Translations under genes and position numbers: made by a program
In this document: positions 7,102 to 15,517 of the stretch, in pieces
Layout: each line of letters begins with the position of its first letter
How positions within the stretch are numbered: position 1 is the stretch's first letter
Virus record (IMG/VR): IMGVR_UViG_3300030116_007267
Location: 1 to 53,440 of that record
Length of the DNA stretch: 53,440 bases
DNA from: a virus
Strand: one strand, 5' to 3'
Notes under the pieces: generated by a model
Told to the model about the DNA's origin: nothing
The model's input: the letters and a program-made list of their open reading frames with translations, nothing else
Databases searched by the model: none

Positions 7102-8438
7102 ATCTCTATTTCCTCCTTCTCATACCAATTTTTACGACTACCTTCAGCTTCTATATCAAGAGGTACTATCAACCATTTATAGTGGTCTACGACATCCTTC
7201 GTCATAACTTCTTTAGCTTTTTTCAAAACTAAATCTAATTCATCTTCATGCACATCCCAAACAATACTATCGTGGATTTGACCAATAATGAGACTCTTCA
7301 TTCCCGCCTCATTTAACCACTGCTGTAGTTTCATCAACGACCACAACAAACAATGGAATGCTGCACCTTGTACTGGCGCATTGATGCACTCGTTTCTTTT
7401 GCGATCTCCCCGGTACGGAAATCCTGACAACATCATCAACTCACCAGTCTTTTGGTATTTTTCCCAAAGATCTTTTTTCCACTGATCGTAGACCGGAAAA
7501 CGAATGTTCCAAAAATCATTTTCGACTTGTCTAATATGCTGGGTAAAATCAGACAAATTTCTGATGCCCACCGACTTTAAATGCTCACGCATCGGAACGT
7601 CTTGCTGCGTCCGTATGTCATCTGTGCTAATAGTTTCCCACATTGCAGGAGCTATTTGTTGGTAATACGATCCATAAAACGCTGGAAAGACAAATCCACC
7701 CTTAGCCGATACACGCGCCGCTTTAGATAGTTGCTCTGGCTGCAACTTATAACACTCTATTGCCATGTCCGCATGTAAATCCTTGCCCTCACGAATGTAA
7801 GAAAGCATTGCTGGATCTTTGTGGTAGCACGCTGCTACACGTACCTCCACTGCGGAATAATCTATTTCTAAAAGCAAATGGTTTGGTCTTGGAATAAACA
7901 GAGATCGAATGTACTTGCTTGTTTGCTTATCCCTAACTGGCACATTCTGAAAGTTTGGATTCGATGAGGAAGAACGAAAAGTATCAATGTTGTGGAGGTT
8001 AAATACAGGATGTAAATAACCATCAACCACTTCACGCTCTAAAGCACTAATGTACGTATCTCTAATCTTCATTAACTTTTTTAATGCACGATACTTTGCA
8101 ATAAAAGGATGGTTAATGTTTTCGAGATCGGCAGAAGAAACACTAGGTCGCCCAGTAGCCGTAAAGTTTTGCGGCTTATAACCTAGCTTGTCAAACAGCA
8201 ACGTTTTTAATTGATCATTGCTGCGTAAATTAGCAGAAGCTTTATACTCTTTTTCCCAAATCGACCACCACTTAGATCGATACAAACGCTTTTCAAGCTT
8301 ACTAATCTCATCACCAAGTTCGATCTTTACCTCTTTTAATCTGTCGGTATCTATTCTAATACCGTTAGATTCAACTTGTGCTAAAGCCATGCTGGCATCA
8401 ACAAGTAGATCGACCGCCTGATTGGTTGGTTTGAGCAT
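7098..8438 (-). CDS. Family A DNA polymerase, polymerase domain only
   Basis: The palm, fingers and thumb of a PolA-type polymerase are encoded alone (about 446 aa). Motif A is LEIDYSAVEVRVAACY. Motif B (O helix) is RVSAKGGFVFPAFYG, one residue longer than in E. coli Pol I. Motif C is GQIHDSIVWDV with the catalytic His-Asp. A thumb-like start, DASMALAQVESNGIRID, is present, but there is no exonuclease domain. GGGGA seven bases before the ATG at 8438 favours that codon over the ATG at 8444. The gene starts inside the preceding UDG-exonuclease gene in another frame, so the two should be made in coupled fashion and likely assemble into one enzyme. Confidence 0.9.
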   Translation of the reverse strand: MLKPTNQAVDLLVDASMALAQVESNGIRIDTDRLKEVKIELGDEISKLEKRLYRSKWWSIWEKEYKASANLRSNDQLKTLLFDKLGYKPQNFTATGRPSVSSADLENINHPFIAKYRALKKLMKIRDTYISALEREVVDGYLHPVFNLHNIDTFRSSSSNPNFQNVPVRDKQTSKYIRSLFIPRPNHLLLEIDYSAVEVRVAACYHKDPAMLSYIREGKDLHADMAIECYKLQPEQLSKAARVSAKGGFVFPAFYGSYYQQIAPAMWETISTDDIRTQQDVPMREHLKSVGIRNLSDFTQHIRQVENDFWNIRFPVYDQWKKDLWEKYQKTGELMMLSGFPYRGDRKRNECINAPVQGAAFHCLLWSLMKLQQWLNEAGMKSLIIGQIHDSIVWDVHEDELDLVLKKAKEVMTKDVVDHYKWLIVPLDIEAEGSRKNWYEKEEIEI

Positions 8439-9588
8439 CGACATTTCCCCGCTGCATCATGGCTATCTTGTATTCCAAAATACAGTCAAGCGCATTGTAT
8501 TTTAAAAGATCTTTTATCGGTGCCTGTCTTATCTGATTAGCAGAATTTGCACTATCTGATTTGAAATACTTTGCAACTGTGTCGTAGGCTGGATATCCTA
8601 ATAAAGAGAACGCTTGAAACTTTACACCTACCACGCCTTTTCTATTATCAATAGCATGTGCTGCAAGCATCGTATCCCAAATAGGTTTTTTAATAGACGT
8701 ACCACATTTTGCCCTAGTCCATCTATCTTCAAACTTTAGATTTGCACCAATGATTGGTACTTGTTCGACTAACTTTTTCCACGTAGGTATGATTGCTTCG
8801 TGCCATGGAAACGCTATTGTCTCCTTGCCTCGCCAACAGACACCCGCACTAACTATTTCAGCACACTCAGCATCCGGCTTAATCGTCGTCGTTTCATAAT
8901 CAACAGCAACTGGTTTACCTGACAGAATATACTTTTCTAAATACGGGATAGCCTCTCGCGGATCATACAACAGAGTTAAAGGAAACTCTTTAATCTCTTT
9001 GTGCGGCCTGCCCACTAATTCATAAGCAGACATAAATTGTTTTTTAAACAAATTTTTGCCAGTTACACTAGAGTCTTCCTGTGCAAATCGTATTGGATTT
9101 TCAACAGGACAAATCCAAGCATTTAATTCCCTAGACGGGATCTGCAAACCAAACCATCGTTGTGTATTGCCAATGTCTTCATGCCATAGATGGCCGATCA
9201 CTGACAATATGCTTGGATAACCTAAAAGAATAATCGTGGTTGGTTGTAGTCGTTTTATTTCTTTAAAAACGTTAGATCGACAATAACGAATCTCTTCGGG
9301 AGTAGCCCGTCCACGACAGATGATAGACGTTAACATCCATGTATCGACATCCAAATCGTAACCGTCCTTCGCCACCATCTGCCGCAGACTATGGGCGATT
9401 CCTCCTGAAAATAGACGACCGCTGACATCATCCTGTTCAGTTGGATGATCGCCTATTATTAAGATCCGTCTCTCTCCTTTTCCTACCACTTCCTGTTTTG
9501 GCGTTAAGCAATCTTTATACAGACCGCACTTTTCACACAAAGGAACTGCAACTGATAATGTTTTTAACTCTTCCTCATTAAAAAACAT
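8398..9588 (-). CDS. UDG-like domain fused to DnaQ-type 3'-5' exonuclease
   Basis: The first about 190 residues resemble family 4 uracil-DNA glycosylases. Four cysteines (18, 21, 91, 103) could hold a 4Fe-4S cluster, with IIGDHPTEQDDVSGRLFSGG in the place of the active-site loop. The loop differs from the usual GEAPG, so activity is uncertain. The second part has exonuclease motifs: VDYETT near 228, NLKFEDRW near 286 and YNALDCILEYK near 365. Some phages of the SPO1 type carry UDG-like, exonuclease and polymerase domains in one protein. Here translation stops 47 bases into the polymerase reading frame, leaving the proofreading half as a separate 396-residue protein. Confidence 0.8.
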   Translation of the reverse strand: MFFNEEELKTLSVAVPLCEKCGLYKDCLTPKQEVVGKGERRILIIGDHPTEQDDVSGRLFSGGIAHSLRQMVAKDGYDLDVDTWMLTSIICRGRATPEEIRYCRSNVFKEIKRLQPTTIILLGYPSILSVIGHLWHEDIGNTQRWFGLQIPSRELNAWICPVENPIRFAQEDSSVTGKNLFKKQFMSAYELVGRPHKEIKEFPLTLLYDPREAIPYLEKYILSGKPVAVDYETTTIKPDAECAEIVSAGVCWRGKETIAFPWHEAIIPTWKKLVEQVPIIGANLKFEDRWTRAKCGTSIKKPIWDTMLAAHAIDNRKGVVGVKFQAFSLLGYPAYDTVAKYFKSDSANSANQIRQAPIKDLLKYNALDCILEYKIAMMQRGNVDAQTNQSGGRSTC

Positions 9589-10536
9589 TTACATACTTTC
9601 AATACTTATAGCATATTGAAATGATTCCCCCTGGAGAATCATTGCATTTTGTGTAATTAAACAAGAATTCCCTAAACTGTTCAAACGTCTAAACAACTTA
9701 ATCGGCAGTTTTAAGACTTTGGGCTCGTCGCTCGTATACAAAACCTTTACTTGTTCTTTATACGAAGATCCCTCTGAAGTACTATTTATCTCACAGCAAT
9801 TTTCCGAAAACGTAATTTGTATCTCATGATCCGACTTGCACAATGTAGAACAACGCTGTAGGGCTTGTGCTAACTCTTCTGAAAATTCTAGATAAGAACC
9901 ATTTTCTACATTCAACAATTTGTCAAGTTTTGGATAAGGCTGGTTAAAACGAGCAAACGCACTTAAAACTCCGTTGTGATCAATGATTAAATGATTTGCT
10001 GTGGTGCCTACCTTTGCTCCTGGCAATATGTTTTGAGCTGCTTGGAGGCTAAACAACCCGCTAATCCCGTAGTCTCCGTAGCAACGATAAAGCTGATACC
10101 CGTCACAACCTTCAATAAAATCTTTCGTGACATGAATACAGGTCAATGCATGTACGTGATGGTTTTTGCTTACCGACTTTGATGCTTGACTAAACGTTTG
10201 TGATAACTGTTCTGTTACTTCCAACCACTCTATCGGCACATCAAATAGTGGTACTTTAGTTAGCTCGATCTTCGAAATCTTTGCGGATCTTTCACCTTGA
10301 GTAATTATGTAATTTTTAGCAGTCTCCCGAATATCCGCATCATCATCAAAATTAGACAAGGTTGTTTGCAAGAGACGCGCATTGAATGCTACGGGACTTT
10401 CAAAAAATTCAAAAGGAGTTGTCATAAGCAACTCCTCTGTTTGCGCAGATGCTGATTGATCATCAAACACAATAGTTGTGGCTTTGGCTGCAATAAACTT
10501 GCCAACTACTTCTCTAAGCGCTTTAAGATTTCCCAT
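9589..10536 (-). CDS. Probable DNA sliding clamp (DnaN-like)
   Basis: A 315-residue, beta-rich protein between the helicase-associated gene and the polymerase genes. The segment from about 150, including CIHVTKDFIEGCDGYQLYR, matches the pattern in DnaN repeats where a strand is followed by a TDGHRL-like turn. Similar spaced strands occur in the last 100 residues. A clamp is expected because a clamp loader gene lies 2.5 kb downstream in the same operon. Good AAAGGA precedes the ATG at 10536. Similarity is weak by eye and the identification leans partly on context. Confidence 0.6.
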   Translation of the reverse strand: MGNLKALREVVGKFIAAKATTIVFDDQSASAQTEELLMTTPFEFFESPVAFNARLLQTTLSNFDDDADIRETAKNYIITQGERSAKISKIELTKVPLFDVPIEWLEVTEQLSQTFSQASKSVSKNHHVHALTCIHVTKDFIEGCDGYQLYRCYGDYGISGLFSLQAAQNILPGAKVGTTANHLIIDHNGVLSAFARFNQPYPKLDKLLNVENGSYLEFSEELAQALQRCSTLCKSDHEIQITFSENCCEINSTSEGSSYKEQVKVLYTSDEPKVLKLPIKLFRRLNSLGNSCLITQNAMILQGESFQYAISIESM

Positions 10537-11116
10537 TGCTATCCTTTGCGATTGGCAAATTAAGACCTTTCTTCCAACCGTAGAGATAATTCCTAATTGT
10601 CCCTATATTAGCCCCCTGATCTTTAAACTGATTAAACAATTGACGAGCTGTTAATTCTTTTCCTGATTTGAGCCATGCTTCATACATGAGCGATTTTAGT
10701 GTTTTGCCTTTAGTCGTTCTCTTTTTCTTTAAAGGCTTTACTAAATCTGGATGAGGTATATCAGGATTGTCTATGGGATCGTAAAAAGATCGAGTATCTA
10801 ATCCACCTGCCAATCCCTCTACCTCTACCTCTACATCTCGCTCATCAGTATCAGATTCAATTTCAAGTTCAAACTCTTGCTGATCTATAAAACTTTCACC
10901 CTCACCAATCAATACAATTTCTTCACCAGACCTAATAGCTTCTTTTAATTGGCACAATGTTTCATCTGCTTCATCGTCTCCCGTTTCATACTTTGCATCA
11001 ACAATCTCATTTAACTTAGATACTCGACGTTGCAATTCGTCTTGTTCCCACGTTACAGCATGAGCAAATCCCATAGAGATAAACAAATCAACCGCTTTAT
11101 GTACTAAAATTCGCAT
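10523..11116 (-). CDS. Replication-operon protein with acidic linker and C-terminal helical domain
   Basis: GAGGA upstream of the ATG at 11116 supports a 197-residue product, although the frame is open from a TTG at 11134. The N-terminal helical part is followed by a strongly acidic linker (around residues 75-110) and a basic C-terminus with KSLMYEAWLKSGKELTARQ and NIGTIRNYLYGWKKG, which looks like a winged or helix-turn-helix DNA-binding fold. No family is recognised. Its place between the helicase and the clamp fits an accessory or primase-like replication role, unproven. Confidence 0.55.
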   Translation of the reverse strand: MRILVHKAVDLFISMGFAHAVTWEQDELQRRVSKLNEIVDAKYETGDDEADETLCQLKEAIRSGEEIVLIGEGESFIDQQEFELEIESDTDERDVEVEVEGLAGGLDTRSFYDPIDNPDIPHPDLVKPLKKKRTTKGKTLKSLMYEAWLKSGKELTARQLFNQFKDQGANIGTIRNYLYGWKKGLNLPIAKDSNGKS

Positions 11117-11123
11117 AGCATCC

Positions 11124-12560
11124 TCAAAATTCAACTACTGCTTCGTCGGCTGTTTGCTTAGAAGCATCCGCAGCTTCAGTAGGTTTCCACGAAACAACAA
11201 CAGGATTGGCTACTGCTGGACAACCTGCAACATGCACACAAGCGTATTCGTTATAGGGACCATGGCGATACACAACCCAATTCAAACGAGTAACCTGCTG
11301 TGCTTTATCTTCTGGCGTTACATTTAATCCAATCATGCCACTCACATGTGCCAACTTGGTTTTGCGTCCAGAGAATGATTCTCTAGTCAACACTGTATGG
11401 CCTTTTTTGTAGGCCAAAGCTGATGACTGCGTAGCCGTTAAAACCAAAGCATGAAGACGCTGCGACATACCACGTAGCTGCATCCATGTATGATCGATTT
11501 TTGCTAATTCATTGTCTGACTGTACACCCAGAGGTGGCGCTAAGATGTCTGCATAATCTAGAACAACCATATCGGCAACCCACCCCTGCTGCGCCCAATC
11601 CATTAAAATTGATTGGATGCCTTCTACCGATATTGAAAACGCAGGATGACAAACTAATCTAAAAAGATCCCTGCCACGAAGACGTTTCTCAAATGCTGCA
11701 TGAGCTTCAACACCCAACAAACGTTGGTCATGCGTTACATCTTCAAAAGATACTGCACCTTTATCATCAAAATGCAATGGCTTACGAATAGTGCTTGCAA
11801 ATCTAGGACGAATGGCAGATCTCATACCTATGCGCTGCCCTACCTCCCGTTCCGTCATATCACCACATTCAAAAAACGCTACTCGCAACCCAGCACGAAT
11901 ACCACGATATGCGGCATCTAATAACCAAAAAGATTTACCAACTTTGTCTGGACCCATCCAAGCAAAAAATCGACCTCGCTGGAAGGCGTTTCCTATAAAA
12001 TCACCCAGAGGCCCAGGGTATTTAATCAACCCACGCTCAACTTCTTGCTCAAAACAATCTTCCCAAAAATCAGGATCTAACTCTAATTGCTTAACTCTTG
12101 TATTGAATTCATCACTGGTCCGAAGATTTGCAAACACAATTTTAGGATCAACGCCATCGACAAGTTGCATTTCAGCATCTGCCATTTGTCGACGTAGTTG
12201 CACCGCATTAATATGACGTTCGCAGATATCAAGAATGTAATCAGAAGCAGGCAATCCATCCTCGACTACCTCATACACATCATTGATGAGGGTTGTCATA
12301 TTTTCTACGATATCTTCGTTTGGCTGTTTGTCTTCAATCCATTGTTGGTAGTATTGCTCTACTGCAACCCCTAATGGCTCTTCATAAGCACGCCAATGTT
12401 TAATAGCCCACCGACTTAACATATCGGCAGATGGACTATCTAATGCTTGTTTCGGCCAGAGGCTTGCCAATTTTGAACATACTGTCGTATGACTGACAAG
12501 CGCCGCAAGAATTAAATGAACATGTTTGTGGTTAGTCTCATCCTTGACTCTCACAACCAT
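11124..12560 (-). CDS. DnaB-like replicative helicase
   Basis: The 478-residue protein has an N-terminal helical region (to about residue 170) and a RecA-like ATPase domain: Walker A WMGPDKVGKS at about 201-210, AFFECGDMTEREVGQR (the DnaB-type catalytic glutamate region), Walker B MVVLDYADIL near 330 and TATQSSALAYKKG as a sensor strand. This is the DnaB/gp4-helicase arrangement, expected to unwind DNA ahead of the polymerase. AAGGGG directly abuts the ATG at 12560, so the GTG two codons later may be the real start. It follows the replication-initiation-like genes at 12568-13770. Confidence 0.8.
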   Translation of the reverse strand: MVVRVKDETNHKHVHLILAALVSHTTVCSKLASLWPKQALDSPSADMLSRWAIKHWRAYEEPLGVAVEQYYQQWIEDKQPNEDIVENMTTLINDVYEVVEDGLPASDYILDICERHINAVQLRRQMADAEMQLVDGVDPKIVFANLRTSDEFNTRVKQLELDPDFWEDCFEQEVERGLIKYPGPLGDFIGNAFQRGRFFAWMGPDKVGKSFWLLDAAYRGIRAGLRVAFFECGDMTEREVGQRIGMRSAIRPRFASTIRKPLHFDDKGAVSFEDVTHDQRLLGVEAHAAFEKRLRGRDLFRLVCHPAFSISVEGIQSILMDWAQQGWVADMVVLDYADILAPPLGVQSDNELAKIDHTWMQLRGMSQRLHALVLTATQSSALAYKKGHTVLTRESFSGRKTKLAHVSGMIGLNVTPEDKAQQVTRLNWVVYRHGPYNEYACVHVAGCPAVANPVVVSWKPTEAADASKQTADEAVVEF

Positions 12561-12567
12561 CCCCTTA

Positions 12568-13392
12568 CTACAATAAACGTTCCATCTTTATTCGATTTAA
12601 ATAAGCTTCTCCCATCATCTTAGAAATCTTCAACTTGCGTAATGCACGACCGTCTGGCATATCCTGAAATGCCTTTTTATAATTCGGCAATAACGCATCT
12701 CGCAAGAAAATAAACATCGGCTCTTCCTTGCCAGTTGAATATTCTGAAACCGTTTGCTCCTCCATCAATTGATCCAACTTTACATAATTAGTCATCAATT
12801 GTTCAAGAGTAGAGATTCTAGGGAAGTACTGAGTTTCCCACCCATATAAAGACGCACACTTACGCCAATACATGATGGTTCGGATTCTAGCTAAATTCGG
12901 TTTGTGATTCGTCACCCACCAATACCTAAACTCTAAACGATCCGTATATTTGAGCTTCTTAGCATCAGTGATTTCAGATTTTAAAAACCATTTAGCATGT
13001 GGTAATAAAACCACTTGATCAATCTTATCTCGTTGATCTTGATTTAAATCCATTACCTCAAATCTATGGATAAAACGATCAACATTATTTGGTCGTAAGG
13101 CAATATCAATAGAAAAATACGGCTTACCTCGCGAACCTCCGTTAGCATTGAAAGGATCGAGGAACATTCCACGAACGCTCATTTCTAATTCATCAACTGA
13201 ATAGTCTTCCAGCGCTTGTTGTAAATGCTCCCCTGTCCTTTGATGCCAATCCAAGCGCCGCATTCGGCTACCTGTTTCTACTTTATAAATAGCCAATGCT
13301 TGTGCGGCAGCTTGTTGCAAACGCTCAAACGCTAAACAGTCCTGCTTACGAATGTTGTTCTTTGCACTTGTAATAGTACGGACTCGCATCAT
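12568..13392 (-). CDS. Probable replication initiation/helicase-loading protein
   Basis: A 274-residue basic protein. Residues about 50-110 (DWHQRTGEHLQQALEDYSVD, then MFLDPF and IDIALRPNNVDRFIH) look like the conserved C-terminal region of phage O-type replication proteins, in which a helical domain ends with a phrase such as LRPxNFxRF. Those proteins normally also carry an N-terminal winged helix. Here a separate 72-residue winged-helix gene lies directly upstream and overlaps this one by 47 bases, suggesting a split version. The DnaB-like helicase follows at once, in line with a loader role. No primase or Walker motif is visible. Confidence 0.5.
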   Translation of the reverse strand: MMRVRTITSAKNNIRKQDCLAFERLQQAAAQALAIYKVETGSRMRRLDWHQRTGEHLQQALEDYSVDELEMSVRGMFLDPFNANGGSRGKPYFSIDIALRPNNVDRFIHRFEVMDLNQDQRDKIDQVVLLPHAKWFLKSEITDAKKLKYTDRLEFRYWWVTNHKPNLARIRTIMYWRKCASLYGWETQYFPRISTLEQLMTNYVKLDQLMEEQTVSEYSTGKEEPMFIFLRDALLPNYKKAFQDMPDGRALRKLKISKMMGEAYLNRIKMERLL

Positions 13393-13564
13393 TTTCGCGT
13401 GATACTTCTAACAACCCAGCTTCCATCAAAGCTTCGGTAGCTCGCCGAACAGTCAACCTTTTACACTGCAACGCTTCTGCAATCGCTGTTTGTGAAATCT
13501 CGCCTGGACCCTTTTCTTTAAGCCAATTGTAGATATCCATATGCCTTGGGTGAATTTTTTTCAT
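13346..13564 (-). CDS. Winged helix-turn-helix DNA-binding protein (72 aa)
   Basis: The sequence runs HMDIYNWLKEKGP, then SQTAIAEALQCKRLTVRRAT and EALMEAGLLEV, a textbook winged helix: recognition helix in LTVRRA and wing after GLLEV. Proteins of this size resemble the N-terminal domain of phage replication initiators or GntR/MarR-type regulators. It overlaps both neighbours (4 bases with the upstream gene, 47 with the downstream), so it is probably co-translated with the initiator-like gene. Confidence 0.7.
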   Translation of the reverse strand: MKKIHPRHMDIYNWLKEKGPGEISQTAIAEALQCKRLTVRRATEALMEAGLLEVSRENDASPYYYKCKEQHS

Positions 13565-13770
13565 CGTTGTTTAAATCCTATACCTGTTAACTTTACACGT
13601 TCCGATGTGTCTGGTAGTTTTTTCAGTTCATCACGAGAAACCAAAACCTTTCTAGCACTAAGCCGCATGACGTTAATGTTGTAGGTTTCAATCAATTGCC
13701 ATACTCTTTGGCGACTAACTCCCTGCTCAACCGCAATTTGATGGATCGTTAAGTGTTCACTAGTATCCAT
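13561..13770 (-). CDS. Small helix-turn-helix protein (excisionase/MerR-like)
   Basis: In this 69-residue protein LTIHQIAVEQGVSRQRVWQL forms a helix-turn-helix typical of the HTH_17/excisionase-like and MerR-like group. It is followed by a short strand and LVSRDELKKLP, the usual closing helix of this fold. AGGTGAGG precedes the ATG. It is the second gene after the replication promoter and may bind the origin or control the operon. There is no integrase in the window to make it an excisionase. Confidence 0.65.
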   Translation of the reverse strand: MDTSEHLTIHQIAVEQGVSRQRVWQLIETYNINVMRLSARKVLVSRDELKKLPDTSERVKLTGIGFKQR

Positions 13771-13773
13771 ACC

Positions 13774-15420
13774 TCACCTATTATTTAATGCTTGCTCAAT
13801 CACTTGAGCTTTTAGGTTTACAGTCTTTGCCATCGTAACATCTAATGTTTTGGCAAAAACTAATTGCTGAACCAACACACTATTCTTTTGACCAATACGA
13901 TGCGTACGATCTTCAAATTGCATCATTTCTCCAGGAGTCCACAAACCCTCACCAAAAACGACATGCGAACTTCTAGTCAATGTGTAGCCTTCTTTGATAG
14001 ATGAAATAAACAAATCATATTTACCATCTTGGAAATCTTCTACAATCTTCTGTCGTTTTTTTATCGGCGTCTCACCATTCATTTGAACAGCACACTTTTT
14101 AAATTCATCCATGATTTTATCTGCCGCACTATGGTGGTGCATGAATAAAAGCACTGGGCCGTCTTCTAATATATTTTGCAAATGCGAAATAATGTACGGC
14201 ACTTTAGTCTCTGCCAAAATTTGACGAAATTCTGCCATCTCATCAAACGGCACAGGATTTGACATCTCCAATGCAGTAACGCGCTCTTGAAACGTTTTTA
14301 AATCTGCTGTCTCTTCGGCATCCTGCACTGCAACATCAAGTTCTTGCATATACGTTTGTATGCCCTCGATGTCATAATCAAAATCTTTAGGAGGTTCTAT
14401 TTCAATAACTTGTCGAATCTTAGGCGGCAATTCATCTAACACGTCTTCTTTCATACGACGAACCATGATTGAAGCCCGCAACCGCTGCTGCAAATCTCCT
14501 AAATTACTTGCTCCTTTATAATCCCATGCCTGCCGACCCTGCCCAATATGAATTAATTTTGGCGCACAATAACGCTCCGCAAATCTATTAAAAGATCTAC
14601 CTAAACCATTGCGATCAACTCGCTGCAAAAGCGGAAACAGTTCTACAGGTCGATTAACAATTGGAGTACCCGAAAGCGCTAAAATCTTCGTAGCTGGAAT
14701 AGGCAGCATTTGTGTTGATTTGCGCTTGTGACCATTTCCATAAACGGCTTTCGTGCGCTGTGCCTGTGGATTCTTTAAGTACTGACACTCATCTAAAATT
14801 AAGACATCCCACTGCTTAATCTTGTCTATGTCTTTGCGAGATTTTTTTACAATGTCGTAGTTGATGATTACAATATTTGTTTGTGGAAATTTGTTTTTTG
14901 ATTCATGTACACCAATGGTCAGTGATTTATCGACTAACCACTTTTTTAATTCTTTTTGCCAATTCAACTTCAAACTAGCAGGACAAATAATCAGCACTCG
15001 TTTAATCTTTAGCTGATTAATTACACCAATAGCTTGAATTGTTTTGCCTAACCCCATCTCATCGCCAATCAAACAATGATCGCGATCCAAGGCGTAAGAA
15101 ATGCCTGCTCGTTGATAGGGTAGATAAGAAAGATTAGCAGGACATCTAAGATTAACGTCCGCTGTCTTAGCTGAACTTTTTTCTAATTGCTCAACACGCT
15201 TTTTATTTTGCTTTTTGTTGAGCTTTCTTTTTTGATAGACAACCCACTTGTCGTCTTTTTTAATGACAAAAACGCCAGACTGCCGTATCTTACTTTTGTG
15301 TTGACGCCATAGATGCCAAAATTTTTGTGTTGGCTTTGCGTATCGAATTTGAATCGGGCCATCAACAGTTTCTTCTTGTTGATATGGACCCCAATCCAAT
15401 CCTAAAGCCAAAACGTCCAT
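13774..15420 (-). CDS. SNF2-family DEAD/H helicase-like ATPase
   Basis: GGGGG about nine bases before the ATG at 15420 favours the start MDVLALG over the upstream codon at 15453. The product is about 548 aa. A basic N-terminal region is followed by SNF2 motifs in order: LPYQRAGI (Q-like), GDEMGLGKTIQAIG (I), LILDECQYLKN (II, DECQ form), ALSGTPIVNRP (III) and, in the second lobe, VLLFMHHHSAA, FISSIKEGYTLT and EDRTHRIGQ (VI). Phage SNF2 proteins remodel or translocate on dsDNA in replication or recombination. It is the first gene after the promoter at 15462-15490 and heads the whole replication module. Confidence 0.9.
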   Translation of the reverse strand: MDVLALGLDWGPYQQEETVDGPIQIRYAKPTQKFWHLWRQHKSKIRQSGVFVIKKDDKWVVYQKRKLNKKQNKKRVEQLEKSSAKTADVNLRCPANLSYLPYQRAGISYALDRDHCLIGDEMGLGKTIQAIGVINQLKIKRVLIICPASLKLNWQKELKKWLVDKSLTIGVHESKNKFPQTNIVIINYDIVKKSRKDIDKIKQWDVLILDECQYLKNPQAQRTKAVYGNGHKRKSTQMLPIPATKILALSGTPIVNRPVELFPLLQRVDRNGLGRSFNRFAERYCAPKLIHIGQGRQAWDYKGASNLGDLQQRLRASIMVRRMKEDVLDELPPKIRQVIEIEPPKDFDYDIEGIQTYMQELDVAVQDAEETADLKTFQERVTALEMSNPVPFDEMAEFRQILAETKVPYIISHLQNILEDGPVLLFMHHHSAADKIMDEFKKCAVQMNGETPIKKRQKIVEDFQDGKYDLFISSIKEGYTLTRSSHVVFGEGLWTPGEMMQFEDRTHRIGQKNSVLVQQLVFAKTLDVTMAKTVNLKAQVIEQALNNR

Positions 15421-15461
15421 AACTCTTCCCCCCAAACACACTTTAACAAACAACTACTATA

Positions 15462-15490
15462 GTTATATACTCCTTATTAAATTACGTCAA
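15462..15490 (-). promoter_or_regulatory. Sigma-70-like promoter of the replication module
   Basis: On the minus strand TTGACG (15490-15485) and TATAAC (15467-15462) are separated by exactly 17 bases in the 97-base gap between the sugar cassette and the SNF2 gene. Box sequence and spacing match the promoter at 382-410, which has the same TTGACG, so they may be fired together by host RNA polymerase. No terminator separates it from the cassette upstream, so read-through is possible. Confidence 0.75.
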
Positions 15491-15517
15491 TACTTGTTTG
15501 CATTTTTATCAAATTAA

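Noticed and set aside
8440-8455. A second GGGAAAT heptamer near the UDG-exonuclease/polymerase junction
   Set aside because: The polymerase frame is +1 relative to the exonuclease frame there, while a -1 slip at this heptamer leads to a stop within about 23 codons. A separate start with a GGGGA site explains the polymerase better.
13561-13770. Excisionase of a temperate phage
   Set aside because: The HTH fold fits, but the gene belongs to the replication operon and no integrase, repressor pair or att site is visible, so a temperate lifestyle is not supported here.
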